Part shown: one piece after another, positions 9,398 to 18,563 of the stretch
Numbering within the stretch: the first letter of the stretch is position 1
Layout: each line of letters opens with the position of its first letter
From: Chlorobium sp.
GTDB taxonomy: Bacteria > Bacteroidota > Chlorobiia > Chlorobiales > Chlorobiaceae
Reading direction: 5' to 3'
Length of the DNA stretch: 64,000 nucleotides
NCBI GenBank assembly: GCA_005843825.1
Contig: SZXX01000043.1
Location: 62,001-126,000 of the forward strand
Translations under genes and position numbers: made by a program
The notes under the pieces: model-generated
Seen by the model: the letters and a program-made list of their open reading frames with translations, nothing else
The model's database searches: none
What the model was told of the DNA's origin: nothing

Positions 9398-11464
9398 TCA
9401 AACCAGCACATGCGCTACCGAGCGGAAGAGCCTGTCATGAGAGGGTATCCGCTGCAAGATCTTGGTCAATCCCAGCAGATGCGTGCCGTAGCGCTGAAAT
9501 GCATCTCGCCGCTCAAGGAGCTGTTCATCGGTGAAATAAAAAGAGAACACCACTCCGTTAGCCCGATAAAAATCCCGCAGTCGTCCGGTACCCGCCAGGA
9601 TCCATGACAAAATATCGTAACGGAAACTCACCTCTGACAGCTCGGTGGTGATGTTGCTGTCAAATATGCCGGTCAGTTTGCATTGAAGGTAGCGACGTAT
9701 TTCTACAATTTCATCGACCGCCCGCTTCAGTTCATGGGCATCGGCAACGCTATCCCTTACTATATCCTCTGCAATCCTTGTTATATAGTCAAGCCACGAG
9801 ACGATATGATGACTCAATATCAGTGTCTTGTGCTTGTAAATAACATTGCCACCAATCTCGCCTCGAACCAGTTGCTCATAATTTTCTGGTCTGCCATAGA
9901 AGCATCGCAACTCCTCTTCTGAGTTGAAAAGCTCAGCTTTCGTATCAGCAATAAAGCCGTCAAAAACCAGGCGAATGTCTGGCGGGAAATCCTCGCGTCT
10001 CGACCAGACTGCTCTAAGCCATTTAATTGCAGAGATCCCATAGTCCTCAACGTAATCAAGAATCTCACGAAAAATATAATTGTTGAATGCGACCTCAGTC
10101 GCAAGCGCAAAACCACGGATATTCAGATAGTCTTCGAAAGTAATGCTATTATGACTGATAGCTACCTCTTCCACGTCAAAAATCCGCTCGCCTTCGTACT
10201 CGCCAAAATCGTAGGAAATCAGACGCCACTTGCTGACATACCCCCAACTTCTAAGGTATTCAGTCTCCTTGTAATCTGTGCCGTAAAGCAATTGGATCGT
10301 ATATGATGTCACCTTGGATGCTCCGGCCTCTATTAAAGCCTCGACACCACTCAGAAAGGTTTCATAAGTTTCGCCCGGCAGCGGCACAATCACCTCAGCA
10401 TGCCCGGTACGACCCTGCTGAGTAAGGGCTGCGTTAAGCTGCTTGTAGTGGTCAAGCTTGATGTTGTCGCGCTTGATGTTCTTAAGTACTACCGGGTCAA
10501 GGGATTGAACAGACATGAACACCAGAAGCGCCGAACCAAGAATCTCGGTCGCCTTGATGATCCGCTCGTGGTTGTTCTTCCCCGTTGTAGCGACAAGGCC
10601 CATGGGCCAACCATACTTGTCCTGCATATATTTGATCGTGCGGCAAATTTCAGCGTCGCGAGGGTACATACCGAAATTATTGTCAGCCAGGGTCAGATGC
10701 GACACTCCAACTGCAGAAACGCGGGGCGCAATATATTCAAGCTCAGCCTTTATGTACTCAAGTGAGAACATATTTATTTTGTTGAAATAGCGATCTCCCG
10801 CATTGCAAAAATTACATGTAAATGGACAACCTCGAGTGGTTTCCACCATGGGAGTCAACTTTCCATCAAAAAATTCATCAAGCAACCCAGTTACATAGGG
10901 AGATGGGATTTCGTCCAGTTCCTTAATTCGATCCGGCGGTGGTCCCGATACAAGAGAACCATCCTCTGGCGACAAGAATTGGCAGCCATCAATTGGAGCC
11001 TCTTTCATTCCAGAAAGATTGCGTAGAGCTAAATAACGTCTAAGAAACTGAAGAAAAGCTGCCTCACCCTCGTAATAGACATGAAAGTCTGTGTTCGGGT
11101 GAGCGCGAAGAAATTCAAGTTGCCCGGATTGACTGAAAGGATAATTGGTACCACCCTGGATGGTTACCACTGACGGACCAAGACGTTTAGCATATCCAAG
11201 CATCCATTCGGAAAGGTTACTGTTCCATACGTAATTGCTACATCCGAGAATATCCGGAACACGCTCCTTCAAAGCTGCTATCAGTTTTTCAGGGTACTTG
11301 AACAAACGTACAGAAATCGCATCCCCCAGATATTTATTCGCATACGCAGCTATCAAACCGATGTTCAGCGGAAAACTTTCGGTAGCTACAGTGACGCCCG
11401 TATGGGTCAAATCTGCAAGATATATCAGAACTTTTCGGCTTTCAGGAGCTGTTGTCTCTAACAT
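9398..11464 (-). CDS. Large B12-type radical SAM protein
   Basis: This 688-residue protein has an N-terminal B12-binding-like region (about 10-150, with a QGGTNYPF loop and a YYEGEAAF motif). The radical SAM core has Cys213-x3-Cys217-x2-Cys220. A long C-terminal helical region (about 440-688) is not assignable. The frame ends in TGA at 9398-9400, but the same frame continues for 47 further sense codons to a TAA at 9254-9256. That stretch includes a CGYC motif, so a longer ancestral C-terminus is possible. The neighbours are other radical SAM genes. The function is unknown beyond radical chemistry. Confidence 0.85.
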   Translation of the reverse strand: MLETTAPESRKVLIYLADLTHTGVTVATESFPLNIGLIAAYANKYLGDAISVRLFKYPEKLIAALKERVPDILGCSNYVWNSNLSEWMLGYAKRLGPSVVTIQGGTNYPFSQSGQLEFLRAHPNTDFHVYYEGEAAFLQFLRRYLALRNLSGMKEAPIDGCQFLSPEDGSLVSGPPPDRIKELDEIPSPYVTGLLDEFFDGKLTPMVETTRGCPFTCNFCNAGDRYFNKINMFSLEYIKAELEYIAPRVSAVGVSHLTLADNNFGMYPRDAEICRTIKYMQDKYGWPMGLVATTGKNNHERIIKATEILGSALLVFMSVQSLDPVVLKNIKRDNIKLDHYKQLNAALTQQGRTGHAEVIVPLPGETYETFLSGVEALIEAGASKVTSYTIQLLYGTDYKETEYLRSWGYVSKWRLISYDFGEYEGERIFDVEEVAISHNSITFEDYLNIRGFALATEVAFNNYIFREILDYVEDYGISAIKWLRAVWSRREDFPPDIRLVFDGFIADTKAELFNSEEELRCFYGRPENYEQLVRGEIGGNVIYKHKTLILSHHIVSWLDYITRIAEDIVRDSVADAHELKRAVDEIVEIRRYLQCKLTGIFDSNITTELSEVSFRYDILSWILAGTGRLRDFYRANGVVFSFYFTDEQLLERRDAFQRYGTHLLGLTKILQRIPSHDRLFRSVAHVLV

Positions 11465-11555
11465 TTTAGGCCTGATTTCAATGATTGTGCATAAAGAGCT
11501 TTACATGCACTGATAATGCCCAACACGGGCGGCAGGGAAGGTGTTTTTCCTGGCA

Positions 11556-12698
11556 TCATTTTCCCACCTGCTGAGCACGATTGACATAGTTTTCTATGGT
11601 AATTTTCCGTCCACCAACATAGGCAGTTTCATCCGGAACGGCTTTACGCGGGTAGTAGCAATTACGACAGACTTCAAGCTGCTTGAAACCATCAGGGTGA
11701 CTGTGCTGGTGCCTGACTTTATTCATCGCATCTCCATGCCATATTTCATGTATCGTTTGCTGATAGGCATCGCCTACCGGATGGCGCGCATCTTCGTCAT
11801 TACTGCACATCATCACCTTGCCGTCACTGCCAACAACCAAACGCTGGTAGAGTTGCGGACAGGCAAAATTCTCCTCATACACAATTTGTAAATCATTGTG
11901 TAAATAGTCAATGAGCGGATTGTAGGCAATCAAATCAGTATATGGTTCCAATGCCTCGAAGTATGCTGTAGGATTTTCTCGAATTGCAGGCCATATCCCT
12001 TGCACCTTGATAACCGGTTTCATAACCCCTATTTCGATTTTCAGTGCTTTTATCTCCTTTAACCGGCTCAGTGTCTCTTCCCATTTGAGGGGTTTGCGAA
12101 TACTGTTATAGGTTTCACCGATCCCGTCCACGGAGATGGTAATCCAGTCTATACCAGCCTCAACCGCTTTGCGAAGATAATCGCCTGTGAACTTCTTGCC
12201 ATGGGTGAGAGTTGAAACTTCCTTGATGCCGTTTTGTTTGGCATAGGCAACGGCCTCTATAAAATGCCTGTTCAAGGTTGCTTCGCCACGCAAACTCAGG
12301 CGAACAGCAAAAACCTTGCCTGCAATTTCATCGATAATTTTTTTGAACAGGTCGATCTCCATATACTTGCGATCGACTTTACTGAGAAATGCTTCAGTTG
12401 TGGTGTAGCACATAGGGCAGTTCAAATTGCATCTGGAAGAGAGTTCCAAATCAACCAGTAGCGGATAATCACGTATCTGGCGGGTTTTTGCTAAATCGAC
12501 CCATAATCGCCGATACTCTTCATACTCTTTTTCCCATCCTTGAGCAAGTTTTTCGCTGAAGGCACGAGTGCGGTCAGGTGTATCAAGATCGAAATGTCCC
12601 TTGTTGATTGGAATATATCGTTGTTCGTTTGAACCTTCCTCTGACAATACCTTCGTCATCATCGGAGATTCCCTGCTCTTGTTTGAAGAGTCATTCAT
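11556..12698 (-). CDS. Radical SAM/SPASM-domain protein
   Basis: This 380-residue protein has the cluster motif Cys90-x3-Cys94-x2-Cys97 (CNLNCPMCY). A C-terminal SPASM-like region has further cysteines (ACPQLYQ, MMCSNDE, CRNCYYP) that would bind an auxiliary Fe-S cluster. It lacks a B12 domain, unlike its two downstream neighbours. SPASM enzymes include peptide modifiers and sugar dehydrogenases or epimerases. In a glycan locus, oxidation or epimerisation of a sugar is plausible but unproven. The start at 12698 is preceded by GGGGA. Confidence 0.85.
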   Translation of the reverse strand: MNDSSNKSRESPMMTKVLSEEGSNEQRYIPINKGHFDLDTPDRTRAFSEKLAQGWEKEYEEYRRLWVDLAKTRQIRDYPLLVDLELSSRCNLNCPMCYTTTEAFLSKVDRKYMEIDLFKKIIDEIAGKVFAVRLSLRGEATLNRHFIEAVAYAKQNGIKEVSTLTHGKKFTGDYLRKAVEAGIDWITISVDGIGETYNSIRKPLKWEETLSRLKEIKALKIEIGVMKPVIKVQGIWPAIRENPTAYFEALEPYTDLIAYNPLIDYLHNDLQIVYEENFACPQLYQRLVVGSDGKVMMCSNDEDARHPVGDAYQQTIHEIWHGDAMNKVRHQHSHPDGFKQLEVCRNCYYPRKAVPDETAYVGGRKITIENYVNRAQQVGK

Positions 12699-12827
12699 AT
12701 CCCCAGAATAAATATTATATAACCGTTTAAAAACATACTGTAGTTTACATTACCATCCAATTCGTCATAAAACTCTCCATAACCTGTGACATGATCCGGA
12801 CAGCAATTACTCGATTCGTTATTCTTT

Positions 12828-13808
12828 TTATTCATGCTTGCAGATCTGGTAATAGGGTCGGAGATCTCCTCCAAAGCTCAATTTAAACCACCCGCGTTTA
12901 GGACTGTTGACCCCTTCAAGATCTATTACAGGAAGCCCCATGGCTGCAAGATGGAAAAAAGCATCCCACAAGACCGCGGTACCGGCAGGGGTATCGCGCA
13001 GTGCCGGGTCACTCGCCCCGAAAAGATAATAGGCCCGGAGCTGATCATAAGCATAAACAGCAATACTGCCTGCAACTCCTTCCGCTGTTTTCGAAACAAA
13101 CATTTTTGCTAAATCAGCCTGAAGCAGTCCTTCGACTAGCTGTGCCATTCGCTCCAGTTTTGCGTCCGAAGGCTCTTCTTTCTGCCGGGTCATGGTCTGG
13201 CGGTAAAAATCAATAAAGAGATCAACATTACGGAACTCCTCGGTTATGAGCCGGTCCCGCTTTGCATAGCGAATCTGCTGACGCCTTGACACCGAAGCCT
13301 CCCGATAGGCTTCAATATCCTCAAGCGAAAGTGCCGAAGCAAAATCAGCTATAGGCAGATAGGACGTATAGCGGGTGTTGACCTGGTAACGCCCGGTATC
13401 TTCACCATAACGATACCAGAGAAACGGCCGGATATCACTGACAGAAGGAGAGAGGGTAAACTCGATGTGTTCATAGTGTTCTGCCAGCTCTTCAGCAATG
13501 AACAGGGCGATTTCATGACGTTCCGAAAGCTGCTGCGCCCGGCTTTGACGATGAAGAGGCTTGCCGTAGCTAATGCCGCTGTAGATAATCAGGTCATCAA
13601 GCTGTGCCGATGAGCCGTCTTCGCTTTCGGAAAGGACCACAGCCGCACGCGGTTCATCGGCATTGAAACAGTAAAACAATCCGAGGCGCACACCGGCATT
13701 GCCAAGATATGATGACAACGAAAAAACGGTTGAATCAGGCGAAGAACGCATAAATTCATCCCATTGCAAATTGAGCGAGGCTCTTTCAAGTCGATAGCTT
13801 TTGGCCAT
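12828..13808 (-). CDS. FemAB/GNAT-type acyltransferase
   Basis: This 326-residue protein has the two-lobed FemAB/BioF2-like architecture. The C-terminal part holds a GNAT-like core, with AGSIAVYAYD and LRAYYLFGASDP near residues 236-263 and LEGVNSPKRGWFKLSFGG near the end. FemAB proteins pass an amino acid or acyl group to an amine. The gene follows the DUF4910, NeuB, SpsF and PseG-like genes in one run. It could therefore fill the N-acylation role that PseH plays in pseudaminic acid synthesis, using a different fold. The donor (acyl-CoA or aminoacyl-tRNA) cannot be read from sequence. Confidence 0.78.
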   Translation of the reverse strand: MAKSYRLERASLNLQWDEFMRSSPDSTVFSLSSYLGNAGVRLGLFYCFNADEPRAAVVLSESEDGSSAQLDDLIIYSGISYGKPLHRQSRAQQLSERHEIALFIAEELAEHYEHIEFTLSPSVSDIRPFLWYRYGEDTGRYQVNTRYTSYLPIADFASALSLEDIEAYREASVSRRQQIRYAKRDRLITEEFRNVDLFIDFYRQTMTRQKEEPSDAKLERMAQLVEGLLQADLAKMFVSKTAEGVAGSIAVYAYDQLRAYYLFGASDPALRDTPAGTAVLWDAFFHLAAMGLPVIDLEGVNSPKRGWFKLSFGGDLRPYYQICKHE

Positions 13809-13818
13809 TCAGGCTATG

Positions 13819-15117
13819 TCAAACAATTTCAAGTACTCCTTTAGAGACCAGTTTCCCAGTTACAGCAAGCAGTTCGCTGCTCAAAACATTGAGCCGGAAT
13901 GCTATAGAATCGATATCGAGTGATCCGTCACACAAAAAAAGCAGCCAGAGAATTATGTCAAGTTCTGAACGGCCATTCAGCCCGGGCTGTTGAGCCCCGC
14001 CGGTTTCGGGATAGAGCCCGTGACGAGAGAGCATCACTTCGCAGTGAGGCAGAGTGTTCCGGTAGAAGCGCAGAGCTTCCAGCTTCTCAATCAATCTGCT
14101 GTAGAGCCCAAGCGTTTCACTGATCTGCTGTCCGGTAACAAAGTCAAGGTTATCCAGCGAGGTGTGGTACTCTGGATATTCGTAGTATCGGTCCCGACAG
14201 ATGGTTGCAGCATTGATCCGGAACCCCTGCGAGGAGTACTGACGCTCATCGCTGCCGTGAATATCGAAGGGGTAGGTCAGGTACTCTTCGCCGGTTTCAT
14301 TCAAAACCTCTTCAATAAGCCGGTTGATAACTTGGCTCGCATCAAAGCTCCGCTTATAACCGAATTTTCCCGGTCCGCCAACGGTGGTAATAACCAGACC
14401 GGTATCAATCAGCTTCATGGCGGATTCATTCAGTGCACAGTAGGTAACTGCTCCGATGGTTTCCGGCACAAAAACAATTCGATAGGAGTAATATCGATCT
14501 TGCTTTGCCAACAGCTCGCGGGCAAGGAATGCCGTAAGCAAAACACCACTCAGACTATCGTTGGCCATTGAAGGATGGCAGATATAGCAGGAGATCAGGA
14601 TCTCCCGACTGGATTGCCCCTGAATCAGCAGTTCACCATACGTGAGTGAAACCGGCTCAAGCGAAGAGTCAATGACGACCTTGAAAGGCCCTTTCTGCTG
14701 CTCAAGTTCACGATATTGGGCAGCAGTAAGACAAAACCCCCAGTCCCGTTTGTAATAGCTGGTGCGATAGGGAATAGCATCCGGAATTTCGGGATGAAGA
14801 TGCAGTCGTGACTGTAGCTGGTTCCAGGTATATGTACCCTGCACCGGCTCGCTGTAGCTGACAAGATGGAGGTTGCTGGCCTTGAAATCCACAATACGAC
14901 GATTGTCCATTGTGGATATTGCGGCATCACGGATATTCCATTCATCAGGAACAACCCAGTCGTAAACCTTGGTGCCTGACGGAACTTCATGAACAGTCAA
15001 AGGGATAATCTCCTGCAAAATACGCAAGGTCTCCCTGTTTCCATTACCGGTGATACTGCGGCAAATCGGGAAAAGCCACCGCAGAAAGCCGTCAATTTCC
15101 TTCGCCAAATCAGGCAC
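13819..15117 (-). CDS. DUF4910/DUF2172 aminopeptidase-like protein
   Basis: This 432-residue protein resembles the zinc aminopeptidase-like (M28-related) family often found in polysaccharide clusters. Likely metal ligands appear in CHPSMANDSLSG, FVPETIGA and HGSDERQY, with a conserved YHTSLDN segment. A small C-terminal winged-helix-like part follows. The GTG at 15117 is the best start. It has GGAGG seven bases upstream and overlaps the NeuB stop by eight bases. An ATG at 15153 would overlap NeuB by 44 bases and add residues unlike the family. Whether it cleaves a peptide or deacylates a sugar amide is unknown. Confidence 0.8.
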   Translation of the reverse strand: MPDLAKEIDGFLRWLFPICRSITGNGNRETLRILQEIIPLTVHEVPSGTKVYDWVVPDEWNIRDAAISTMDNRRIVDFKASNLHLVSYSEPVQGTYTWNQLQSRLHLHPEIPDAIPYRTSYYKRDWGFCLTAAQYRELEQQKGPFKVVIDSSLEPVSLTYGELLIQGQSSREILISCYICHPSMANDSLSGVLLTAFLARELLAKQDRYYSYRIVFVPETIGAVTYCALNESAMKLIDTGLVITTVGGPGKFGYKRSFDASQVINRLIEEVLNETGEEYLTYPFDIHGSDERQYSSQGFRINAATICRDRYYEYPEYHTSLDNLDFVTGQQISETLGLYSRLIEKLEALRFYRNTLPHCEVMLSRHGLYPETGGAQQPGLNGRSELDIILWLLFLCDGSLDIDSIAFRLNVLSSELLAVTGKLVSKGVLEIV

Positions 15118-16180
15118 CGAACATCCTCCACTGCAATACCGTATCTTCGGCAATATCCTCTGCTGCCCTGCTGCCGATCAGATTATCAAAATCACGAGGA
15201 TCAATACCGCGTCCCGGACGTTTCCATGTTATATCTGCTGAGTCCACCAGTTTGCCTGCTGGAATAGCTCTTGCTGAAACGAGGCTCCGCCTCGCATTGG
15301 CCCGCGCCTGAGCTTCGCTCTCAAGCGGCTGCTTGACACGCTCTCCCAAAAGCTGATCAAGCACCTCCATGCGTTTACGAAAACACTTGATATCATCCTT
15401 GTCCATGGCGTGATAGTGATCGTTGCCGGGAAGCGACTTGTCAAACGTAAAGTGCTTTTCGAGAATTCGGGCACCGAGCAGGGCCGCAACTTCAAGTGTT
15501 TTCATCTCTCCGGGCAGGGTATGATCGGAATATCCTATCAACAGGTCAGGAAACTTGCGCGACAGTTCCGGAATCATGGCAAGGTTGGCGTTTGCATCCG
15601 CTGTCGGGTAGTTGAGAACGCAGTGGAGCAGCGCAAGCGGGTTTCCGTGTGCCTGAATCCATCCGGCTGACTGTTCGACCTCCCACATCCATGCTGCACC
15701 GGTTGAGAGAATAACAGGCTTTCCATAACTGCAAAGAATATCAATGAAGGGCTTGTTGTTCATGTCTGATGAGGAGATCTTATAAACATCCATCAGGTCA
15801 TTGAGAAACCTTGCGGACTCGACATCAAACGGTGTGCTGAGAAATTCAATGCCACAGTCCTGACAATACCGGGCAAGCACTTCATATTCCGATTTCCAGA
15901 ACCTGTCGTACTTTTTAAACAAACGGTATTGACTCTCTGTCGGCTCCTTGCTTAAATCCCAATAGGATGGAGAATCCGTTGAAGCAATGGTCTCCGCCTT
16001 GTAGCTCTGAAACTTGATAGCGTCAGCCCCTCCTTCAAGTGCCTCGTCAATCAGCCGTTTGGCAATATCCATATCTCCCTCATGATTGACCCCCGCTTCG
16101 GCAATCAGATACGGACGCCGATTCAATTGACAATCGGGCTTTCCGGAACAGTAATTTTCAATGAAATGACGAAGGCTCAT
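15110..16180 (-). CDS. neuB: NeuB-family nonulosonate (sialic/pseudaminic/legionaminic-type) synthase
   Basis: This 356-residue protein condenses phosphoenolpyruvate with an amino sugar to give a nine-carbon 2-keto acid. The TIM-barrel motifs are clear: IAEAGVNHEGD at the N-terminus, DAIKFQSYKAE, KISSSDMNNKPF and LEKHFTFDKSLPGNDH. The C-terminal 70 residues form the antifreeze-like SAF domain, including SLVSARAIPAG. Its start overlaps the SpsF-like gene (ATGA), and the DUF4910 gene overlaps its end. The neighbouring PseG-like hydrolase suggests a pseudaminic- or legionaminic-type substrate. The dehydratase and aminotransferase that normally come first are not adjacent. Confidence 0.9.
   Translation of the reverse strand: MSLRHFIENYCSGKPDCQLNRRPYLIAEAGVNHEGDMDIAKRLIDEALEGGADAIKFQSYKAETIASTDSPSYWDLSKEPTESQYRLFKKYDRFWKSEYEVLARYCQDCGIEFLSTPFDVESARFLNDLMDVYKISSSDMNNKPFIDILCSYGKPVILSTGAAWMWEVEQSAGWIQAHGNPLALLHCVLNYPTADANANLAMIPELSRKFPDLLIGYSDHTLPGEMKTLEVAALLGARILEKHFTFDKSLPGNDHYHAMDKDDIKCFRKRMEVLDQLLGERVKQPLESEAQARANARRSLVSARAIPAGKLVDSADITWKRPGRGIDPRDFDNLIGSRAAEDIAEDTVLQWRMFGA
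15125..15129 (-). promoter_or_regulatory. Shine-Dalgarno site that fixes the GTG start of the DUF4910 gene
   Basis: GGAGG on the minus strand lies seven bases before GTG at 15117. This spacing is optimal. It supports the shorter protein and translational coupling to NeuB. Confidence 0.75.
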
Positions 16181-16878
16181 GTGGTATGAGGTAAAGATTG
16201 CAGGACTGTTCTGACCACCTCGGATGCACTCATATCAGGATTGATATCCAGTTTGAGCAATGCAGTGTAATCATCAATGGTATCCAGATCAAGCTTCAGT
16301 TCCGGATGGGCAAGCGTAGTGTCAAGAGGATCACAGGTGCCGATACGAAACCGATCAGGATTTGCCCATACATAGTTAAATATATGTTCCCGTTGTGCGG
16401 CCAGTGTCACGTTTTCATTCAGCTTTTCCAACAACTCCATGGAGACTATCTCCGCACCAAGTCCATCAGGATAACTATTGCCGCGCGGAATGTGATTGTA
16501 TGCATAATCATAGCTTCCACTTGCGTAAAAGTCAACAAGACGGTCGATCTCCGAACCGCAGACAAGCGGATTATCGGCACAGATACGAATGACCGTTTCA
16601 GCACCTTCCGAACGGGCGGCTTCAGTCATACGAGCAAGAACATCTGTTTCGCTCCCTCTGAATACTCTGGCACCAATACGCAAAAGGTGATCATAAAGGC
16701 GCTGATCTGAAGAAGTGTCAGGAACGGCAACAACCACACCATTAATCTCATCAGCCATACAGACTCTCCGCCAAACCCACTCAACCACAGGGAGGCCACG
16801 AAGCGGAAGCATCATTTTATCGGGCAGTCGGGATGAACCCATGCGGGCTTGTATAAGAGCGATAACCGGTCTTTTCAT
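16177..16878 (-). CDS. SpsF-like cytidylyltransferase-family protein
   Basis: This 233-residue protein has the nucleotidyltransferase signature ALIQARMGSSRLPDKMM at the N-terminus and the metal-binding CADNPLV. This is typical of the SpsF/CMP-Kdo-synthetase-like family found beside NeuB genes. It probably activates a keto-sugar acid with CTP, although SpsF proteins are often annotated only as glycosyltransferase-like. It is coupled by ATGA overlaps to the NeuA~PseG fusion upstream and to NeuB downstream. Confidence 0.85.
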   Translation of the reverse strand: MKRPVIALIQARMGSSRLPDKMMLPLRGLPVVEWVWRRVCMADEINGVVVAVPDTSSDQRLYDHLLRIGARVFRGSETDVLARMTEAARSEGAETVIRICADNPLVCGSEIDRLVDFYASGSYDYAYNHIPRGNSYPDGLGAEIVSMELLEKLNENVTLAAQREHIFNYVWANPDRFRIGTCDPLDTTLAHPELKLDLDTIDDYTALLKLDINPDMSASEVVRTVLQSLPHTT

Positions 16879-18497
16879 GATACCCGGTGCAGCAGATTTT
16901 GTATTTGCCCGACCACTTTGTGCTTGTTCTGTAAAAAATCATGATGGTACATGTTGTTGAACAAGGTATGCCGAAAATCAACATCCTCAACAAGCCGCTT
17001 CAACGCAAGGAGAATTTGGCTGTCGTGTTCGGGCCTGTTTGCGATATCGATCGGCAAAAAGCCATTCTTTTCGCATGCAAACAGGTGCGTCCGTTCACGA
17101 TCATGATGAGAGAGCACCACGGCAGGAATGTTCATGTGAGCCAGCTCATAGACGGTACGCCCGTTGGAAGATATAGCCAGTTGAGCATTTTCCATGATTC
17201 GGGAGATAACGCCGGTAACATGCGTATAGGTCACCTCGGCATCAAGTCCGGCAATTAAACTCTGGAGTTCTTCCTTGTAGCTGTATCCATCACCCGAAAC
17301 AACATCAATGGCAATCCCCTGTTCTGCACAGTAAGGAGCAACAAGAGGGAGCACATTTCTTGTAAAATCACTTGGATCGGTGCCGCCAAATGTAATCAGC
17401 AGTCGATTCACTCGTTTTTGAAACGTATTAGGCAGTGCATCCTGAAATTCATCTCGCAGAAAAAACCAGCTGTGACCCCATAAAATTCTCTCTCCCGAAA
17501 GAAGAGGATCATCATAGAGATCATTAATGGTTAGATCGGCAACACGTGCGCCACTTCCGAGATCTTCAAGGTTGACAACAATAATTCCTGCATCTCGCAA
17601 TCGAAAAACATAGTCGGCATCTGTATTCAGCATATCGTTGACTACAATATCAGGCTGAAGATCGATAATTGCCTGCTCAATTGCTTCAGGTTTATATACA
17701 CCAAGCCAATAGTCATAACCTGCCAGCTTGGTTGTCGCAATAAAACTTTCTGTATCGCAAACGAAATACACTTCATGATCAGAAATCTCATGGGCGAGCG
17801 CCAGACAGCGTGAAATATGCCCCATTCCAACTGCAGAATGACCTATAACCCGAAAAACAATGCGCCGACGGTTAAGCAGTTTTTCGCATATCCACCAGTC
17901 ATGATAACTCCGGATTTCAATCGGCGCTTCATCCAGCTCGAATGCCAGTGGCCTGACTTTGCTTTCACTTTCAGTTTCCAAAATGCTACGACTTGTAATA
18001 GAGAAGCTCGAAGATTCAATGGTCAGCACCTCATCTCTTTTTTTTAACCTCTCTTTAAGAGACAATGGTAATTGTCGGTACGGGTTCGTATGGGAACAGA
18101 TAACAGGCAAAAGCAGTTTTGCTCCCGCATCACAGTAACGTTCGAATGCTGCACGGAGCGTCGCTGCACGCAACAGCGGTGCATACGGAGAGAGCAGCAT
18201 CAAATCGTGCCACAAAATGCTGCATGAATTGAGATAAGGCATAATTTCAAGGGCAGAAACCGTTTGAGCAAGCCAGCAGAGCTCTTTGTCAAAATATGAT
18301 ACGACACCCTGACGCATGCATATCAGATTGATTTCCTCCGAATCGGTCATCACCATTATCTGATTGTCAGGTACTATTGATTTTGCGAGGGTTATAGCTC
18401 TCTGGATCAGGGTAACTCCAGCAAGCTTCTTTACAAGATCATCCGGAAAGGCAACACTTTTCTTTGAAGCAGGAATAACAACAAGTAATCCATTCAT
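16875..18497 (-). CDS. Fusion of NeuA-like nucleotidyltransferase and PseG/SpsG-like nucleotide-sugar hydrolase
   Basis: This protein has 540 residues. Residues 1-205 resemble a CMP-sialic acid synthetase fold, but the usual N-terminal Ala-Arg-x-Gly-Ser-Lys signature is degraded to IPASKKSVAFPDD. Residues about 212-540 match the PseG/SpsG GT-B-like family, with GMGHISRC at 224-231 carrying the expected catalytic His227. NITFGG-like (LLITFGGTDPS) and ISSNGRTVYE segments follow. PseG removes UDP from the 2,4-diamino sugar just before NeuB acts. The nucleotidyltransferase half may be inactive or have altered specificity; the separate SpsF-like gene downstream could replace it. Confidence 0.83.
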   Translation of the reverse strand: MNGLLVVIPASKKSVAFPDDLVKKLAGVTLIQRAITLAKSIVPDNQIMVMTDSEEINLICMRQGVVSYFDKELCWLAQTVSALEIMPYLNSCSILWHDLMLLSPYAPLLRAATLRAAFERYCDAGAKLLLPVICSHTNPYRQLPLSLKERLKKRDEVLTIESSSFSITSRSILETESESKVRPLAFELDEAPIEIRSYHDWWICEKLLNRRRIVFRVIGHSAVGMGHISRCLALAHEISDHEVYFVCDTESFIATTKLAGYDYWLGVYKPEAIEQAIIDLQPDIVVNDMLNTDADYVFRLRDAGIIVVNLEDLGSGARVADLTINDLYDDPLLSGERILWGHSWFFLRDEFQDALPNTFQKRVNRLLITFGGTDPSDFTRNVLPLVAPYCAEQGIAIDVVSGDGYSYKEELQSLIAGLDAEVTYTHVTGVISRIMENAQLAISSNGRTVYELAHMNIPAVVLSHHDRERTHLFACEKNGFLPIDIANRPEHDSQILLALKRLVEDVDFRHTLFNNMYHHDFLQNKHKVVGQIQNLLHRVS

Positions 18498-18563
18498 TTA
18501 AAAAGAAATTTTACAGAGAATGAAGAGCCTGCATATAAGAACAAATCATCAAATCAATCCCGT

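Noticed and set aside
9398-9400. Selenocysteine at the TGA of the large radical SAM gene
   Set aside because: No convincing SECIS-like hairpin could be read directly after the TGA and the surrounding residues do not resemble a known selenoprotein site.
9305-9607. Plus-strand open frame at the 3' end of the large radical SAM gene
   Set aside because: It mostly overlaps coding sequence on the other strand and has no domain-like features; only the minus-strand continuation past the TGA seemed worth noting.
13990-14571. 193-codon plus-strand open frame over the DUF4910 gene
   Set aside because: Its amino-acid make-up is unlike a real protein and it is wholly antisense to a conserved gene.
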